Counted from the first letter of the stretch, positions 52,332 through 61,138 are shown. The stretch: 64,000 bases of DNA from CALNYZ01 sp942490945 (GCA_942490945.1 CALNYZ010000018.1:2046001-2110000), one strand, 5' to 3'. Notes: a model not told the origin generated them from the sequence alone. Made by a program: numbers and translations.

Positions 52332-53213
52332 TTATTGTTGTAAATGTCTGGCAAGTGCATTCGCTTCGATTAAAAACACGCCCTCACCACCATAGGCAAA
52401 ATCCAGCCACACAAAAGGTACATTCGGATACTTGCTAATTAGTGCCTCGGCACTATTTCCTACCTCTACAATTAAAATACCATGTGGTGATAAAAATTCA
52501 TGGCTCTGGCGTAATATCCTGTCTACAAATAACAATCCATCGTCACCTGCGGCCAGACCCAGCGCCGGTTCCTGCCGGTATTCCTCAGGCAGTGCGGCCA
52601 TATCTTCTGCATCAACATAAGGTGGATTACTGACAATAATATCATATTTTTGTGGCGGGATAGCGTCGAATAAATCGGACTGGACAATTTTAACACGGTC
52701 TTGCAAATGAAAATTCCGGGTATTTATTTGCGCAACTTCCAGCGCCTTGACATCAATGTCACTCAACGTGACATGCACATGCTCAAATTGCATCGCACAA
52801 GCGATACCAATACAGCCACTGCCCGTACATAAATCCAGTACGGCATGTATGTTGTCACGTTCTATCCAGGGTACGAAGTCATCCAGAATAAGCTCGGCGA
52901 TAGGCGAACGTGGTACCAACACATGCTCATTTACAAAAAACTTCTGGCCAGCGAAGTAGGCTTCATTGGTTAGATAAGCAACCGGTTTTCTGCTGCTGAT
53001 TCGTTGCTGGACCAGTTGATTAATTTTTTTATCCTGATCAGCAGTCAGTTGCGTTTCATAAAACGCATCATCATATTCAAGCGGACATGACAGTGTGAAG
53101 GCAATGATATAAGCAGCTTCATCAAACGCATTATCGGTACCATGCCCGAAATACAGCCCGGCTTGTTCAAACAGATTGGCAACCGACGGGATCTTCTCTG
53201 CTACGGTATTCAA
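52332..53213 (-). CDS. prmB: Ribosomal protein L3 glutamine methyltransferase
   Basis: 293 residues. HemK/PrmC-family class I methyltransferase: SAM-binding VLDLCTGSGCIGIACAM (about residue 123) and the NPPY motif IIVSNPPYVDAEDM (about 190), followed by EEYRQEPALGLAAGDDGL. The LVPRSPIAELI motif upstream separates PrmB from PrmC (which has a RPDTE motif). Precedes aroC as in many gammaproteobacteria. Confidence 0.94.
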   Translation of the reverse strand: MNTVAEKIPSVANLFEQAGLYFGHGTDNAFDEAAYIIAFTLSCPLEYDDAFYETQLTADQDKKINQLVQQRISSRKPVAYLTNEAYFAGQKFFVNEHVLVPRSPIAELILDDFVPWIERDNIHAVLDLCTGSGCIGIACAMQFEHVHVTLSDIDVKALEVAQINTRNFHLQDRVKIVQSDLFDAIPPQKYDIIVSNPPYVDAEDMAALPEEYRQEPALGLAAGDDGLLFVDRILRQSHEFLSPHGILIVEVGNSAEALISKYPNVPFVWLDFAYGGEGVFLIEANALARHLQQ

Positions 53214-53221
53214 ATGATAAA

Positions 53222-53755
53222 CTACTTCTTGGGTCGAAATGCATTAATGAAGGACTCGTTGACCTGCAGATAAGGCCCTTCGATAAGATCAATGCAATAT
53301 GGAATTGCTGGAAACACTGCGTTCAAACAATCACTGATAGCAGATGGTTTGCCCGGCAAATTGACGATCAGGCTGTTGCCACGAATTCCGGCAGTCTGGC
53401 GTGACAAAATAGCCGTTGGCACAAACTGTAAAGAAACGCTCCGCATCAATTCACCAAATCCCTGCATCTCTTTTTCACACACGGCCAGTGTTGCTTCCGG
53501 TGTGATGTCACGCTTTGCCGGTCCGGTACCACCGGTGGTCACGACCAGACAACAGCCTTCGTTGTCACACAGTTCCATGATGGTTCTTTCGACAAGCACT
53601 TGCTCATCAGGTATGACACGCCTGACAGCTTCCCATTCATTGCTTAATGCTTGTTGCAACCAGGCTTCAATAGCTGGCCCACCCTTGTCTTCGTATTCAC
53701 CGCGACTGGCACGATCCGATACAGTGATAACCCCAATTTTTATCGGACCATGCAT
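53222..53755 (-). CDS. mog: Molybdopterin adenylyltransferase
   Basis: 177 residues. MoaB/Mog fold: IGVITVSDRASRGEYEDKGGPAI at the N-terminus, VVTTGGTGPAKRDITPEATL with the catalytic TGGTG/D residues, and NLPGKPSAISDCL. Adenylates molybdopterin before molybdate insertion by MoeA. The length and GEYEDKGG motif fit MogA better than MoaB. Other molybdenum cofactor genes are not in the window. Confidence 0.94.
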   Translation of the reverse strand: MHGPIKIGVITVSDRASRGEYEDKGGPAIEAWLQQALSNEWEAVRRVIPDEQVLVERTIMELCDNEGCCLVVTTGGTGPAKRDITPEATLAVCEKEMQGFGELMRSVSLQFVPTAILSRQTAGIRGNSLIVNLPGKPSAISDCLNAVFPAIPYCIDLIEGPYLQVNESFINAFRPKK

Positions 53756-53819
53756 AAGGTAACGCCTTTTTATTTTATTTCAACGAACTGATGGAAAGAG
53801 CGATTATTCTATGTAGATG

Positions 53820-54977
53820 CTAATACTGATGCAAGTAAACTGGCTGTCGTTTTGCACCCCAATCACCAGGGAGCCCGTCAAATACGCCCGAGCAACGCGT
53901 ACCACAACGCTTGCAATGACCCAGTTCATCGATATTTGACGAGATAATATTATACCAGTCTCTTTCAATCAGTTTTTCACCGCATTGATGGCAGTAAGTG
54001 GTATCACCTTCCTGATTATGCACATTGCCCGTGTACACGTGTCGTATACCGTGTGCCTTGGCAATCTCTCTGGCGCGAACCAGTGTTGCAACCGGCGTCG
54101 GTGGTGTATCCAGCATTTTCCAATCGGGATGAAATGCTGAAAAATGCAATGGTACATCAACGCCAAGATTATCGACTATCCACGCACTCATTTTTACCAG
54201 TTCTTTTTCCGAATCATTTTCACCCGGTATCAGCAACGTGGTTATTTCAAGCCAGGTGTTGGTCTCCTGTTTAATATACTTAAGTGTATCGAGTACAGGT
54301 GCCAGCTTTGCGCCGGTAAGTTTGTAGTAAAAGTCTTCGGTAAAGGCTTTCAGGTCAACATTGGCAGCATCAATATGCTGGAAAAATTCTTCTCGCGGCT
54401 GTTCGGATATATATCCGGCCGTGACCGCAACCGTTTTAATATTCTCGGCATGACAAGCCTGCGCGACATCCATGGCGTACTCAATAAATATAACCGGATC
54501 ATTGTAAGTAAATGCCACACTACGGCACCCTGTCGCTTTCGCCGCACGGGCAATTTTTTCAGGGCTGGCCTGATCGGCCAGCGTATCAAGTTCACGCGAT
54601 TTGGAAATGTCCCAGTTCTGGCAAAACTTGCACGATAAATTACAGCCAGCCGTACCAAACGATAATACGGGCGAACCGGGCAAAAAATGGTTTAAGGGTT
54701 TTTTTTCAATCGGGTCAATACAAAACCCGCTTGAGCGACCATAGGTGGTTAACACCATGGTGTCTCCACTATTTATATCGGTTGTATTAGCTCGTGCACG
54801 TACAAAACATAATCCGCGTTGACCGGGCTTGAGTTTGCAATAACGTGGACATAAATCACATTGGAGACGACCATCCTCCAGTTTATGCCAATATTTTACG
54901 GCGACAACTGCGGGATCAGAAATTGTAATGGTTTCGTGTGTGGTGCTCATATCCTGATAACTCGGGTGCAAACGCAT
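53820..54977 (-). CDS. amrS: AmmeMemoRadiSam system radical SAM enzyme
   Basis: 385 residues from ATG 54977; an in-frame ATG at 54950 is another option. N-terminal Cys-rich module CDLCPRYCKLKPGQRGLCFVR, then the radical SAM cluster motif GCNLSCKFCQNWDISKS (C-x3-C-x2-C at about residues 115-122). Near the C-terminus is a zinc ribbon (YCHQCGEKLIERDWY, then CKRCGTRCSGVF). This domain order is that of AmrS/PflA-like proteins found with AMMECR1 and MEMO1 homologues. Reaction unknown. Divergent from amrB with a short shared promoter region (54978-55067). Confidence 0.92.
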   Translation of the reverse strand: MRLHPSYQDMSTTHETITISDPAVVAVKYWHKLEDGRLQCDLCPRYCKLKPGQRGLCFVRARANTTDINSGDTMVLTTYGRSSGFCIDPIEKKPLNHFLPGSPVLSFGTAGCNLSCKFCQNWDISKSRELDTLADQASPEKIARAAKATGCRSVAFTYNDPVIFIEYAMDVAQACHAENIKTVAVTAGYISEQPREEFFQHIDAANVDLKAFTEDFYYKLTGAKLAPVLDTLKYIKQETNTWLEITTLLIPGENDSEKELVKMSAWIVDNLGVDVPLHFSAFHPDWKMLDTPPTPVATLVRAREIAKAHGIRHVYTGNVHNQEGDTTYCHQCGEKLIERDWYNIISSNIDELGHCKRCGTRCSGVFDGLPGDWGAKRQPVYLHQY

Positions 54978-55067
54978 TGTGCGCTATACTATATATAATG
55001 TTTAATAACAGAAATTCAATTGAAAACTGAAGGTGATAACCAGAAGCCGGAAACCGATAGCAGAATT

Positions 55068-55907
55068 ATGACAAACGAATCAGACTTTTCAGACTCAATT
55101 CGCCCCGCTGCCGTGGCAGGTAGCTTCTATCCGGCAGACAAATACGCACTCGAACAACTGGTGGCAGAGTCATTTAAGCATGCCAAATCAGCTCAACAGA
55201 CACTACCACAACATTTGCCAAAAGCCATCATCGTCCCGCACGCCGGCCTGGTTTATTCCGGAGCGATCGCTGCCAGTGCTTACCAGCTATTCAAGTCAAC
55301 TGGTGCTGATATCAACCACATCGTGTTGTTAGGTCCATCACACCGGGTGCCACTACGCGGCATGGCCATACCCGCCAGCAAGGCCTTCGCGACACCACTT
55401 GGCAACATTCGCCTGAATCAGGATGCCATTGCCACTTTAGCAGCAGACGGGCTTGTTCAGGTAAATGATCTTGCTCATGCTTATGAACACAGCCTTGAAG
55501 TACAACTACCTTTCCTGCAATCAATTTTCGCTGACTTTTCACTCACGCCGATTGTCGTCGGAGAAACTTCCATCGCACAGGTCGCTGCTGTACTGGAAAA
55601 ATTATGGGGTGATTCCCGAACATTAATCGTCATCAGCTCGGATTTGAGCCATTTTCACGACTATCAAACAGCAAGGAAAATTGACAGCAAAACTTCGCAG
55701 TTGATTGAATCGCTGCAAGCGGAAAAACTCGATTATGAAATGGCCTGTGGATGTAATCCGGTTACCGGCTTACTGGATGTCGCACGGAACAAAAAACTGC
55801 ATCCCTATATCCTCGATTTACGAAACTCCGGTGATACCGCCGGTTCGTATGACCGGGTTGTCGGCTATGGCGCCTATGCCTTCTTTGAAAATCATGCTCA
55901 ACACTGA
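55068..55907 (+). CDS. amrB: AmmeMemoRadiSam system protein B (MEMO1 family)
   Basis: 279 residues from ATG 55068. A TTG at 55020 would add 16 residues but has no obvious ribosome site. Starts close to the conserved IRPAAVAGSFYPADKY. Conserved His residues are in VPHAGLVYSGAIAASAY and LLGPSHRVPLRGMA, and the late ISSDLSHFHDY provides the remaining metal-site His. The fold is shared with LigB-type dioxygenases. Overlaps amrA by 14 bp. Confidence 0.92.
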   Translation: MTNESDFSDSIRPAAVAGSFYPADKYALEQLVAESFKHAKSAQQTLPQHLPKAIIVPHAGLVYSGAIAASAYQLFKSTGADINHIVLLGPSHRVPLRGMAIPASKAFATPLGNIRLNQDAIATLAADGLVQVNDLAHAYEHSLEVQLPFLQSIFADFSLTPIVVGETSIAQVAAVLEKLWGDSRTLIVISSDLSHFHDYQTARKIDSKTSQLIESLQAEKLDYEMACGCNPVTGLLDVARNKKLHPYILDLRNSGDTAGSYDRVVGYGAYAFFENHAQH

Positions 55908-56460
55908 ACAACAAAATCTTGCGCTCAAGCTTGCGAGAGAATCAGTCAGTAACGGTTTGAAAACTGGCAAGCCATTCTCCCCTGACCTGGCACAGTATCC
56001 GCAACAACTGCAAATTGTAAAAGCCAGTTTTGTCACCCTGAAAATACATCATAACTTGCGTGGCTGCATCGGCAGTCTGGTTGCAACGAGGCCACTTGCA
56101 TTGGATATTTCCGAGAATGCCTATGCCGCCGCGTTTCGTGACCCCCGTTTTCCTGCACTAAACGAAAAAGAACTTAGTCAGGTTACTTTCCATGTGTCGG
56201 TCCTGTCTGAACTTGAACCGGTTAGCGTAAAAGATGAAGCCGAGCTTTTATCATTGTTAAAACCCGGCGTTGATGGTCTGGTGTTAAGCGATCACGGACA
56301 TCGTGCGACATTCTTACCTTCCGTATGGGAATCACTACCACAAGCGAAAGATTTTCTGTATGAATTAAAGAAAAAGGCTGGTTTTGATCAGGAATACTGG
56401 TCAGAGTCGATTAAATTTGAACGCTATTTTGTACAGGAATTTGGTGACAGTAAAAACTAG
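55894..56460 (+). CDS. amrA: AmmeMemoRadiSam system protein A (AMMECR1 family)
   Basis: 188 residues from ATG 55894 (MLNTEQQNLALKLARES), inside the last codons of amrB. The frame is open further upstream, but there it only shadows amrB. Hallmark LRGCIGSLVATRPLALDI (about residues 54-71) and RDPRFPALNEKELSQVTFHVSVL. Function unknown in bacteria. The final TAG shares the palindrome CTAG (56457-56460) with the stop of the convergent pentapeptide gene. Confidence 0.93.
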   Translation: MLNTEQQNLALKLARESVSNGLKTGKPFSPDLAQYPQQLQIVKASFVTLKIHHNLRGCIGSLVATRPLALDISENAYAAAFRDPRFPALNEKELSQVTFHVSVLSELEPVSVKDEAELLSLLKPGVDGLVLSDHGHRATFLPSVWESLPQAKDFLYELKKKAGFDQEYWSESIKFERYFVQEFGDSKN

Positions 56461-57344
56461 TTTGTCGACTTGCAAACAGAAATTGATTTGGCGGCACATT
56501 TTTTTCCGTCTACCCATATTGCAAAACTCAAATCTGCATCTTTAAAGCTGGTACTCGAAATATTACTATTTTTAAAATCAGCATACTGTAAATCAGCATT
56601 GTTCAAGTTGGCATTTCGTAAATCAGCGCTTCTGAAATTTGCTCCTTTCAAAATTGATTTCGCCATCACGACATAGCTTAAATTGGCGCGCGAAAAATCT
56701 GCATAACTGGCATTAACAGAAGACAGATTACTGCCGACAAGATTTGCGCCCGCCAGATTGGCCGATAATAAATTACTGTTACTCAGATCCTTTTTCAGCG
56801 CAATGAGTCCGGCTTTATTACAGTTCTTCCAGTTGACGGCCGGGCCCGGTGCCATATTACAATCTGCCGCTGCAACATTCTGGTCCGGACTATACAGGAA
56901 GGAAAAATAGACGGACACAACCAGGATGATAGCGAGAATAGCAATTTGAAGAAACGGTATTTTTTTTGGACGTGCAATATTCTTGTAGGTTAGTTCACGC
57001 TTCTCACGATGCATGCGTTCGTCATCCGATTCATGCATACGCCGGCCATCTGCGCTTCCTTTCTCTGCTCGTGAATCGTTACGACGTTCTTCACGGCGTT
57101 CGTCTGCCCAGCGTTTCGCGGCTTCTATACGTTCTTTTGAGAGCTCGTCGCCATCCGCCGTCTTGTAAACATCTGGAATCATTGAGTCGACATTACGAAT
57201 CTTGACCCATTTATCCTTGTCATGACTGGCCATATCATCCAGAGTTATCCGCCCCAATAACACCATTTGTGCAATCTGGCCGGTCGGGAAAGGACCGGAG
57301 ACACCTTGTACAGTTTTTATATACCAGGAATTTTTGTTAGACAT
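56457..57344 (-). CDS. Membrane protein with GYF_2-like and pentapeptide-repeat domains
   Basis: 295 residues. The N-terminal ~60 residues (WYIKTVQGVSGPFPTGQIAQMVLLGRIT, then DKWVKI) have the GYF_2 pattern. A long charged, Arg/Glu-rich segment follows (RRNDSRAEKGSADGRR), then one transmembrane helix (about 130-150, PFLQIAILAIILVVSVYFSF). Outside are about ten pentapeptide repeats of A(N/D)LXX type (about 185-275, for example ANLAGANLVGSNL). The protein ends CAAKSISVCKS. The pentapeptide part forms a quadrilateral beta-helix. Topology suggests GYF inside, repeats in the periplasm. Function unknown. Confidence 0.85.
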   Translation of the reverse strand: MSNKNSWYIKTVQGVSGPFPTGQIAQMVLLGRITLDDMASHDKDKWVKIRNVDSMIPDVYKTADGDELSKERIEAAKRWADERREERRNDSRAEKGSADGRRMHESDDERMHREKRELTYKNIARPKKIPFLQIAILAIILVVSVYFSFLYSPDQNVAAADCNMAPGPAVNWKNCNKAGLIALKKDLSNSNLLSANLAGANLVGSNLSSVNASYADFSRANLSYVVMAKSILKGANFRSADLRNANLNNADLQYADFKNSNISSTSFKDADLSFAIWVDGKKCAAKSISVCKSTN

Positions 57345-57458
57345 AATTTATACAGACACATTTCACTCTATAGATAATCGGCCAAATTCATAAAATATTT
57401 ACATTTATGTCGTTTCGCATAGCAAGAATCCTTTAAATTGTCATAATTATAGTTAACT

Positions 57459-58790
57459 ATGGAAATAAATCGCACAAACCTCCCTCGCGCGCCCGTTTCG
57501 ACAACATCTGGATATGGGGCAACTAAAGCACTGTCACCACTGCTGGCTGTATCAGAAACGGCTAATACCATGCTGCAGCGCTGGCAGGTTGGCCAGCAAC
57601 TTGATTTACTTGTTTTACAAGTGAGTAATAATATCGCAAAAGTCAAAATTGACGGCATTGATGCCGATCTGCAAGGTGCCATCACTTCACAACTAAAAGC
57701 CGGTCAGATCATCAGTGCACGGGTTGATCAGGGCGCACCACATCTCAAGGTAACATTGCAACTCCCTAAAGCAACCCGGCTTGATTTTCTTAATACTGAA
57801 ATACGCACACAACTTCCACAACAACAAAATCTGCAACCATTTTTTAACAAACTGGACGGCCTGATTACGACCATTACAAATTCTGATATACAAGCCACCC
57901 CACGCAGTGGTCAACCAGTTGCGAGCGAAGTTCCATTATTAAATATCAGAAAAGCTATCTACCAATCAATACCCGTAAAGGAAACTGTCACGGGAAACAT
58001 TCGATCAGCAATTGAAAATTCAGCTATTTTCTTACACCACCAGCTTAAGGAGCATGTGTCGCAGCAACGAAGTTTTCCGGAGAACAATCTCAATACCCAA
58101 TTATTACGGCTTGCCAACATATTACGCCTGACACTGGCAACAGCAAACCCTGCTTCTTCATCCAGCACAAAACCGACGCCGCAAGGACAAGCACAACAAA
58201 CAATAAGCACTAATCCGGCTACTCCATCGATGACTTACGATGCCAGGGGTAAATTGCCACAAGGTGTCAATCAACAACCTGTCGAGGGTACGCGCGCTGC
58301 ACCTGTTCCTCCGCAATTACTTGCACTGGATGAATTACTAAGGTCTACTGAAGGTGTGTTGGCAAAAATACAAACCCATCAGCTCCACATGTTGCGCAGC
58401 GAAGAATTAAATCAACAAGTCTGGTTCTTCGATTTACCTGTCAAACAAAACAAGAATATCGATATTTTCGAGTTTCTGATTTACCGTGATGCAGAGCAAA
58501 AAGATAGTGAATACAAGTCAACATGGCAGATACAGATTCGCTTTAACCTGGAAGGCCTGGGCGAAATCCTTGCCAGGGTTCGAATGCGACAAAACAAGGA
58601 AGTCGATATTGATTTTATCGCGGAGTCATCCACAACAGCCAGATTATTCAGCGAACACATGTTGACACTATCAGCGCGCCTGTCTGGCAAGGGTATATCT
58701 CCCGGCAGACTCAATTGCAGCTGTGATGTACCGGATACACACGCATATAACCCTGCCTTACAACAAGCTGTTATCGAGGATAAAATATGA
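57459..58790 (+). CDS. FliK-like hook-length control protein
   Basis: 443 residues. The N-terminal half is Gln/Thr/Ala-rich and low in order, as in hook-length rulers. The C-terminal ~100 residues carry the Flg_hook-type domain: IQIRFNLEGLGEILARVRMRQNKEVDIDFIAESS-like pattern with LSARLSGKGISPGRLNC. The middle contains an RLEALLLRA-type repeat-poor region with Ser/Pro. Overlaps the next gene by 4 bp (ATGA). It may be the flagellar FliK or a paralogue, since the full flagellar cluster is not visible. Export-dependent secretion is presumed. Confidence 0.82.
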   Translation: MEINRTNLPRAPVSTTSGYGATKALSPLLAVSETANTMLQRWQVGQQLDLLVLQVSNNIAKVKIDGIDADLQGAITSQLKAGQIISARVDQGAPHLKVTLQLPKATRLDFLNTEIRTQLPQQQNLQPFFNKLDGLITTITNSDIQATPRSGQPVASEVPLLNIRKAIYQSIPVKETVTGNIRSAIENSAIFLHHQLKEHVSQQRSFPENNLNTQLLRLANILRLTLATANPASSSSTKPTPQGQAQQTISTNPATPSMTYDARGKLPQGVNQQPVEGTRAAPVPPQLLALDELLRSTEGVLAKIQTHQLHMLRSEELNQQVWFFDLPVKQNKNIDIFEFLIYRDAEQKDSEYKSTWQIQIRFNLEGLGEILARVRMRQNKEVDIDFIAESSTTARLFSEHMLTLSARLSGKGISPGRLNCSCDVPDTHAYNPALQQAVIEDKI

Positions 58791-59068
58791 CAACGAAGCA
58801 AATAAATATTGCCGTTGCACTGGAATATGATGGTGAGTCAGCACCGAAAGTGACTGCCAAAGGCGAAGGTGAACTCGCCAGGCAAATTATTGCTATCGCC
58901 AATAAACATAACGTACCCCTACAGGAAAACACTGAACTGGTTCAGTTGCTGTCACATATCGAATTGGGGGAAGAAATTCCTGAAACGCTTTATATTACGG
59001 TTGCCGAAATTATTGCTTTTACGTACATTTTGAAAGGAAAATTTCCAGCTGGTGCTGAAAAACGTTGA
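58787..59068 (+). CDS. FlhB C-terminal-domain-like protein without the NPTH site
   Basis: 93 residues. Aligns with the cytoplasmic C-terminal domain of FlhB/YscU: INIAVALEYDGESAPKVTAKGEGELARQI, HNVPLQENTELVQLL and EIPETLYITVAEIIAFTYILKGK. The autocleavage motif N-P-T-H at the beginning is replaced by Q-I-N-I, so it cannot self-cleave. No membrane domain. Such stand-alone proteins (FlhB2 type) are encoded next to FliK homologues and may act in export substrate switching. Translationally coupled to the FliK-like gene. Confidence 0.87.
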   Translation: MTTKQINIAVALEYDGESAPKVTAKGEGELARQIIAIANKHNVPLQENTELVQLLSHIELGEEIPETLYITVAEIIAFTYILKGKFPAGAEKR

Positions 59069-59102
59069 GTGTTATTTTTTGTGAATGCTATTTTTTCTGG
59101 CT

Positions 59103-59125
59103 ACTGTCAGTCAATGGACAGTTTA
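59103..59125 (+). terminator. Possible weak terminator after the FlhB-like gene
   Basis: ACTGTC and GACAGT form a 6-bp stem with an 8-base loop followed by TTATT. It lies between the convergent FlhB-like and DUF2802 genes. Short stem, so low confidence. Confidence 0.35.
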
Positions 59126-59136
59126 TTAATCTCAAT

Positions 59137-59550
59137 TTAACCGGTCTTGTCCAGATGGTGCATTCTGAATACCAGCTCTGCTTCCATTTGATTAATGCCA
59201 CACAAACTGACGATATCTGCGATTGAATTACCATTTTTTGCCAATTGAATCGCCTGTTCATAGGACTGATTAACAGGTTCAAACAAGGAAACTTCATCCT
59301 GTCTGGCATTTATTTTTTTCTGGGTCTTTTCTATTGAACGTATTCTGTTGCCAACACCGATCGAGGCAGAAGCCAATGCACGCAGATCATCCTTGACAGA
59401 TTTTATTTGCTGAATTTGTTTGAGATTTTTCGCATAAGCATGATACAAATTAAGTGCGACAACTAATAATACCAAGGCAGCAAACAGCAACATAAATTGT
59501 TCGCCGCTATAACTCTGAAATATTTCAATATAGTCATTAAGAATTTTCAT
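59137..59550 (-). CDS. DUF2802 membrane protein of the chemotaxis operon
   Basis: 137 residues. One transmembrane helix near the N-terminus (about 19-36, FMLLFAALVLLVVALNLYHA), then a coiled coil (LKQIQQIKSVKDDLRALAS). The C-terminal domain PVNQSYEQAIQLAKNGNSIADIVSLCGINQMEAELVFRMHH resembles a small helix-turn-helix, as in DUF2802 proteins. Located at the end of the cheW gene group as in Pseudomonas. Function unknown. Overlaps the upstream small gene by one base. Confidence 0.88.
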   Translation of the reverse strand: MKILNDYIEIFQSYSGEQFMLLFAALVLLVVALNLYHAYAKNLKQIQQIKSVKDDLRALASASIGVGNRIRSIEKTQKKINARQDEVSLFEPVNQSYEQAIQLAKNGNSIADIVSLCGINQMEAELVFRMHHLDKTG

Positions 59551-59744
59551 CAGGCGTACTCATCTATTCCCTTGTTTCCATTATCAGACTTGTTTGCTAC
59601 CGTCTCATCTTCATCATTGTCTGTTTCTGGTTGTTTTTGCGACTTTTTCTTTTTTTGTGGCGTATTTTTTGTATCGCCTACAGGACGAATCATGTGGCTT
59701 GGCCATATCGACGTTATGTTACCTGTCTGTTTTATATCTGCCAT
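59550..59744 (-). CDS. Small charged protein between cheW and DUF2802
   Basis: 64 residues, hydrophilic and probably disordered: an N-terminal WPSHMIRPV motif, a Lys run (KKKKSQKQ), an acidic stretch (DNDEDE), and the ending GIDEYA. A similar small reading frame with a conserved start and IDE-A ending is known to me from the same place in other gammaproteobacterial chemotaxis operons. It is 15 bp after cheW and overlaps the DUF2802 gene. No function known. Confidence 0.75.
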   Translation of the reverse strand: MADIKQTGNITSIWPSHMIRPVGDTKNTPQKKKKSQKQPETDNDEDETVANKSDNGNKGIDEYA

Positions 59745-59759
59745 GCCTGTTTCATAAGT

Positions 59760-60236
59760 CTAGATATTCAAAACTTCATCCCATTCTTCATCGGTTAACA
59801 GTTTATTTACATCGACCAGAATCAGTAATTCACCCTTCTGGCTGCTGACACCCTGGATGTATTTGGAGCTGTCATCATTACCAATATTTGGTGCGGTATC
59901 GATTTCAGATGCACGTAAATCTGCTACTTCAGCAACGCTATCGACGAGAATGCCCACCACCTGATTCTCTGCTTCGATAATCACAATACGTGTCGAGTCA
60001 TCCGGTTCTTTATCTGTTAATCCGAAACGTTTTCGTGAATCGATAACGGTTACGACATTACCACGCAGATTAATAATGCCCAAAACGTAATTCGGTGCGC
60101 CGGGTACAGGTGCAATTTCAGTCATGCGTAAAACTTCCTGTACTGACATCACCTTGATGCCGTATTTTTCATTATCCAGCCGGAATGTAACCCACTGGAT
60201 TATTTCATCTGATGTTTTTTCTGCTGCCTGGCTCAT
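59760..60236 (-). CDS. cheW: Chemotaxis coupling protein CheW
   Basis: 158 residues, a single CheW domain: WVTFRLDNEKYGIKVMSVQEVLR, NYVLGIINLRGNVVTVIDSRKRF, and the late VGILVDSVAEVADL. Couples chemoreceptors to CheA. A 172-bp gap separates it from parP and may carry its promoter. Confidence 0.96.
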   Translation of the reverse strand: MSQAAEKTSDEIIQWVTFRLDNEKYGIKVMSVQEVLRMTEIAPVPGAPNYVLGIINLRGNVVTVIDSRKRFGLTDKEPDDSTRIVIIEAENQVVGILVDSVAEVADLRASEIDTAPNIGNDDSSKYIQGVSSQKGELLILVDVNKLLTDEEWDEVLNI

Positions 60237-60408
60237 CGTAGCCTCTCCTGTAATGGTTCCTTAATATGTCAATATATCGGCGTTATGCGACTACTATTTA
60301 CCATGTTGCATAATATGTGCCATGGATGGTGCTTTATAGTTCATCGGCATTATATGCAATATGCTTTAGTAGCTTTTAAATTCAATGACTTAGCGAATTG
60401 TAAATGGC

Positions 60409-61137
60409 CTATTTTTGACCAGTTTTGAGCAATTGCGCAAAACCTTCACCATTGATAAGTGCACACATCTGCTCAATCACCGTGCCTGCCAGCCACTGCC
60501 GTGTATTGCTTGCAGGGCGCCATTTAACCTGGTCTGGCGTTAATTCAACAACTTCATTGACACTGTCACAACCCAGTCCCCAGCGACTGTCATCGATTAA
60601 TACGATACGTTTTATACGTTTGCGGGGCTCATCAGATACCAGATTGTTTAATTTGTCCGGGGGGAATATAACGCGCGCGGTATCAATTACCGGAATACTC
60701 TGACCAAGATGCTGCAATATGCCAAGATAAAAATCGGCGTGTCCTGGCATCTCTGTGATGTCATCATTCCATTCGAGTACACCACTCAACTCGACCAGTG
60801 GTATAGCCAACTTTAGTCCGGCGACCTCAAACAGCATGGCCTGAAAGGGTTGATCATATACTTTAGCGGCAACAACTGTCGTTGAAGGAGGCTGCTCAGC
60901 CGGACTCTCCGGCACAGTCGCTTCTTCAAGTTCACTCGGGATATCTTGCTGAACATTGTCCTGTTCAACAATAGTTGATTCAACAGTATCAACTTCAGGT
61001 ATAGATTGAATTGTGTCTGTTTCAGGTGCAACCTGTACTTCAACTGTTGTTTCGACTTCGGTTTCACGCAAGAGTGACTCGAGGAATAACCCCAGTGCTT
61101 GCTCCTGCGCAACCAACACCTTGTCCTTGGTCGCCAT
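60409..61137 (-). CDS. parP: CheW-domain protein, ParP-like
   Basis: 242 residues. The N-terminal ~95 residues are Glu/Val/Pro-rich and probably disordered (VEVQVAPETDTIQSI). The C-terminal ~140 residues form a CheW-like domain (FEVAGLKLAIPLVELSGVLEW, HADFYLGILQHLGQSIPVIDTARVI, RWGLGCDSVNEVVEL). This layout and position, after a ParA-like gene and before cheW, is that of ParP, which ties chemotaxis arrays to the pole through ParC and CheA. Confidence 0.86.
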   Translation of the reverse strand: MATKDKVLVAQEQALGLFLESLLRETEVETTVEVQVAPETDTIQSIPEVDTVESTIVEQDNVQQDIPSELEEATVPESPAEQPPSTTVVAAKVYDQPFQAMLFEVAGLKLAIPLVELSGVLEWNDDITEMPGHADFYLGILQHLGQSIPVIDTARVIFPPDKLNNLVSDEPRKRIKRIVLIDDSRWGLGCDSVNEVVELTPDQVKWRPASNTRQWLAGTVIEQMCALINGEGFAQLLKTGQK

Positions 61138-61138
61138 A

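Noticed and set aside
55705..55893. Upstream extension of the AMMECR1 gene frame
   Set aside because: It overlaps amrB coding sequence in another frame; the family starts at the ATG at 55894.
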